From NCBI RefSeq assembly GCF_000744095.1, contig NZ_JQLI01000008.1, forward strand, positions 1,116,001 through 1,180,000: 64,000 bases of DNA, read 5' to 3'. The translations under genes and the position numbers were made by a program. Below the pieces are notes generated by a model. It was not told the DNA's origin and made no database searches. It saw nothing but the letters and a program-made list of their open reading frames with translations. Positions 63,273 to 64,000 of the stretch are shown here, piece after piece. The first letter of the stretch is position 1. Each line of letters begins with the position of its first letter. This DNA is from Cupriavidus necator A5-1 (GTDB lineage Bacteria > Pseudomonadota > Gammaproteobacteria > Burkholderiales > Burkholderiaceae).

Positions 63273-64000
63273 TCAGGCGCGGCGCGCAGGCTGGCCCATC
63301 CAGTGGTGCACCAGGTCGACGGTGGCGCCGGTGGCGGCCTCGTCGCACTGCAGTACCAGCAGGTCGCCCGGCACCAGTTGGCCGAGCGCGGTTTCGATGG
63401 CGCTGGCGCGCTTGCCTTCGTCGATGATCTTGGTCACGCGGCGCCCTTCATACAGGCCTTGCTTGAGCTGCGCGCGCGCCTCGGCATCGGGCACGGCGCG
63501 CTTGACGCTGCGGTCTTCGCACAGGAAGACGCGGTCGAAACGCTGGCCCAGCACCTTGCCCTGGCGCACCAGGTCTTCATCGCGACGCTGCACGCCGGCA
63601 CCGTAGACCACCATGCGGCGATCGGCCGGGAAGCGGTCCAGCGCAGCGACCAGCGCTTCCAGCGCGGGGGCGTTGTGGGCGTCGTCGACCACCACGGTGG
63701 CGCCGTTGCGCTCGAACAGCGTGAAGCGGCCCGGCACGTCGACCTGGCCGACGTCGAAGGTCACCACACCGGCGCGGATCAGGTCGTTGGAGATGCCCAG
63801 CGCCCAGCCCGCGGCCACGGCGGCCAGCACGTTCTCGATCTGGAACGCGACGCGGCCGGCATAGGTCAGCGGCACCGCGGCCACGTCGACCAGAGGGGTT
63901 TCGCTGTTCCCGTTAGCCAGCACGATCTTGCCTTCGCGCAGGTACACCGCGCGCTTGCCGGCGGCGCGGTGCGACACGATCGCGGGCAGCTCCGGCGTCA
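63273..64000 (-). CDS. Second cyanophycin synthetase (C-terminal part, cut by window)
   Basis: The frame is open to the window edge and continues beyond it. The visible ~242 residues are the end of a Mur-ligase-like domain: LTYAGRVAFQIENVLAAVAAGWALG, here seen as two blocks, then DVPGRFTLFERNGATVVVDDAHN and LVLQCDEAATGATVDLVHHW. They parallel the end of the neighbouring cphA (GRFNVFDYRGATLIADYGHN). This is the usual second copy found beside cphA in Cupriavidus-like genomes, and may act with it or in a different chain-elongation role. Confidence 0.9.
   Translation of the reverse strand, partial: TPELPAIVSHRAAGKRAVYLREGKIVLANGNSETPLVDVAAVPLTYAGRVAFQIENVLAAVAAGWALGISNDLIRAGVVTFDVGQVDVPGRFTLFERNGATVVVDDAHNAPALEALVAALDRFPADRRMVVYGAGVQRRDEDLVRQGKVLGQRFDRVFLCEDRSVKRAVPDAEARAQLKQGLYEGRRVTKIIDEGKRASAIETALGQLVPGDLLVLQCDEAATGATVDLVHHWMGQPARRA

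Overview
The window looks like a chromosomal segment of a high-GC betaproteobacterium, most likely Cupriavidus or a close Burkholderiaceae relative. That rests on gene content and order recognised by eye: trxB-ftsK-lolA, rarA-serS, paired cyanophycin synthetases and a pilGHIJ-chpA cluster. No database search was possible. Almost all the core genes are intact and tightly packed. The accessory DNA is four mobile elements, one of them carrying a group II intron.

Layout. (1) 1-3.9 kb: two TPM-domain proteins and a LemA lipoprotein, then hemL (tetrapyrrole synthesis) and a rubredoxin. (2) 4.3-14.2 kb: the Pil-Chp chemosensory system for type IV pili, pilG-pilH-pilI-pilJ and a giant hybrid kinase chpA. 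(3) 14.4-19.3 kb, minus strand: a proline-rich exported protein, then a probable catabolic unit (aldehyde dehydrogenase, small membrane protein, short-chain dehydrogenase, MFS transporter). (4) 19.5-22.0 kb: ppa, cytochrome b561 and a GNAT-like protein. (5) 22.2-23.9 kb: a compact IscB element with a probable omega-RNA, placed directly against the start codon of nadE. (6) 26-32 kb: a frameshifted SMR exporter, a TehA/SLAC1-type channel, a lipoprotein, a GlxA-type regulator, the PII gene, a TRIC-like channel, an Smr protein and trxB. (7) 32.4-36 kb: ftsK, lolA and a lipoprotein. (8) 36.2-38.7 kb: an IS607-type element (serine recombinase plus TnpB) beside an IS3-family remnant. (9) 38.8-43.6 kb: an iron ABC importer (binding protein, permease, ATPase). 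(10) 43.7-50.1 kb: rarA, serS, tRNA-Ser(CGA), a DUF1653-HD protein, a PAP2 phosphatase and a CorC-like protein. (11) 50.1-56.9 kb: LysR regulator, D-amino acid dehydrogenase and amino-acid ABC components, split by an IS1111-type IS110 element. (12) 57.0-60.5 kb: a complete IS4/IS50-like element with a 9-bp target duplication, whose transposase gene is interrupted by a full group II intron. (13) 60.6-64.0 kb: two cyanophycin synthetase genes, the second cut by the window end.

Most notable points. Within about 33 kb there are three element types whose relatives are known to use guide RNAs: IscB, TnpB and an IS110 recombinase. There is also a retrotransposing intron. The intron sits between the first and second base of the codon for the catalytic glutamate of the IS4 transposase YREK motif, so splicing would restore the active site exactly. 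The IS607 TnpB has glycine where the usual RuvC-II glutamate should be, with a candidate replacement glutamate just before the zinc ribbon. The IscB frame ends inside the nadE start codon (TGATG), so the element has probably replaced the upstream region of an important gene.
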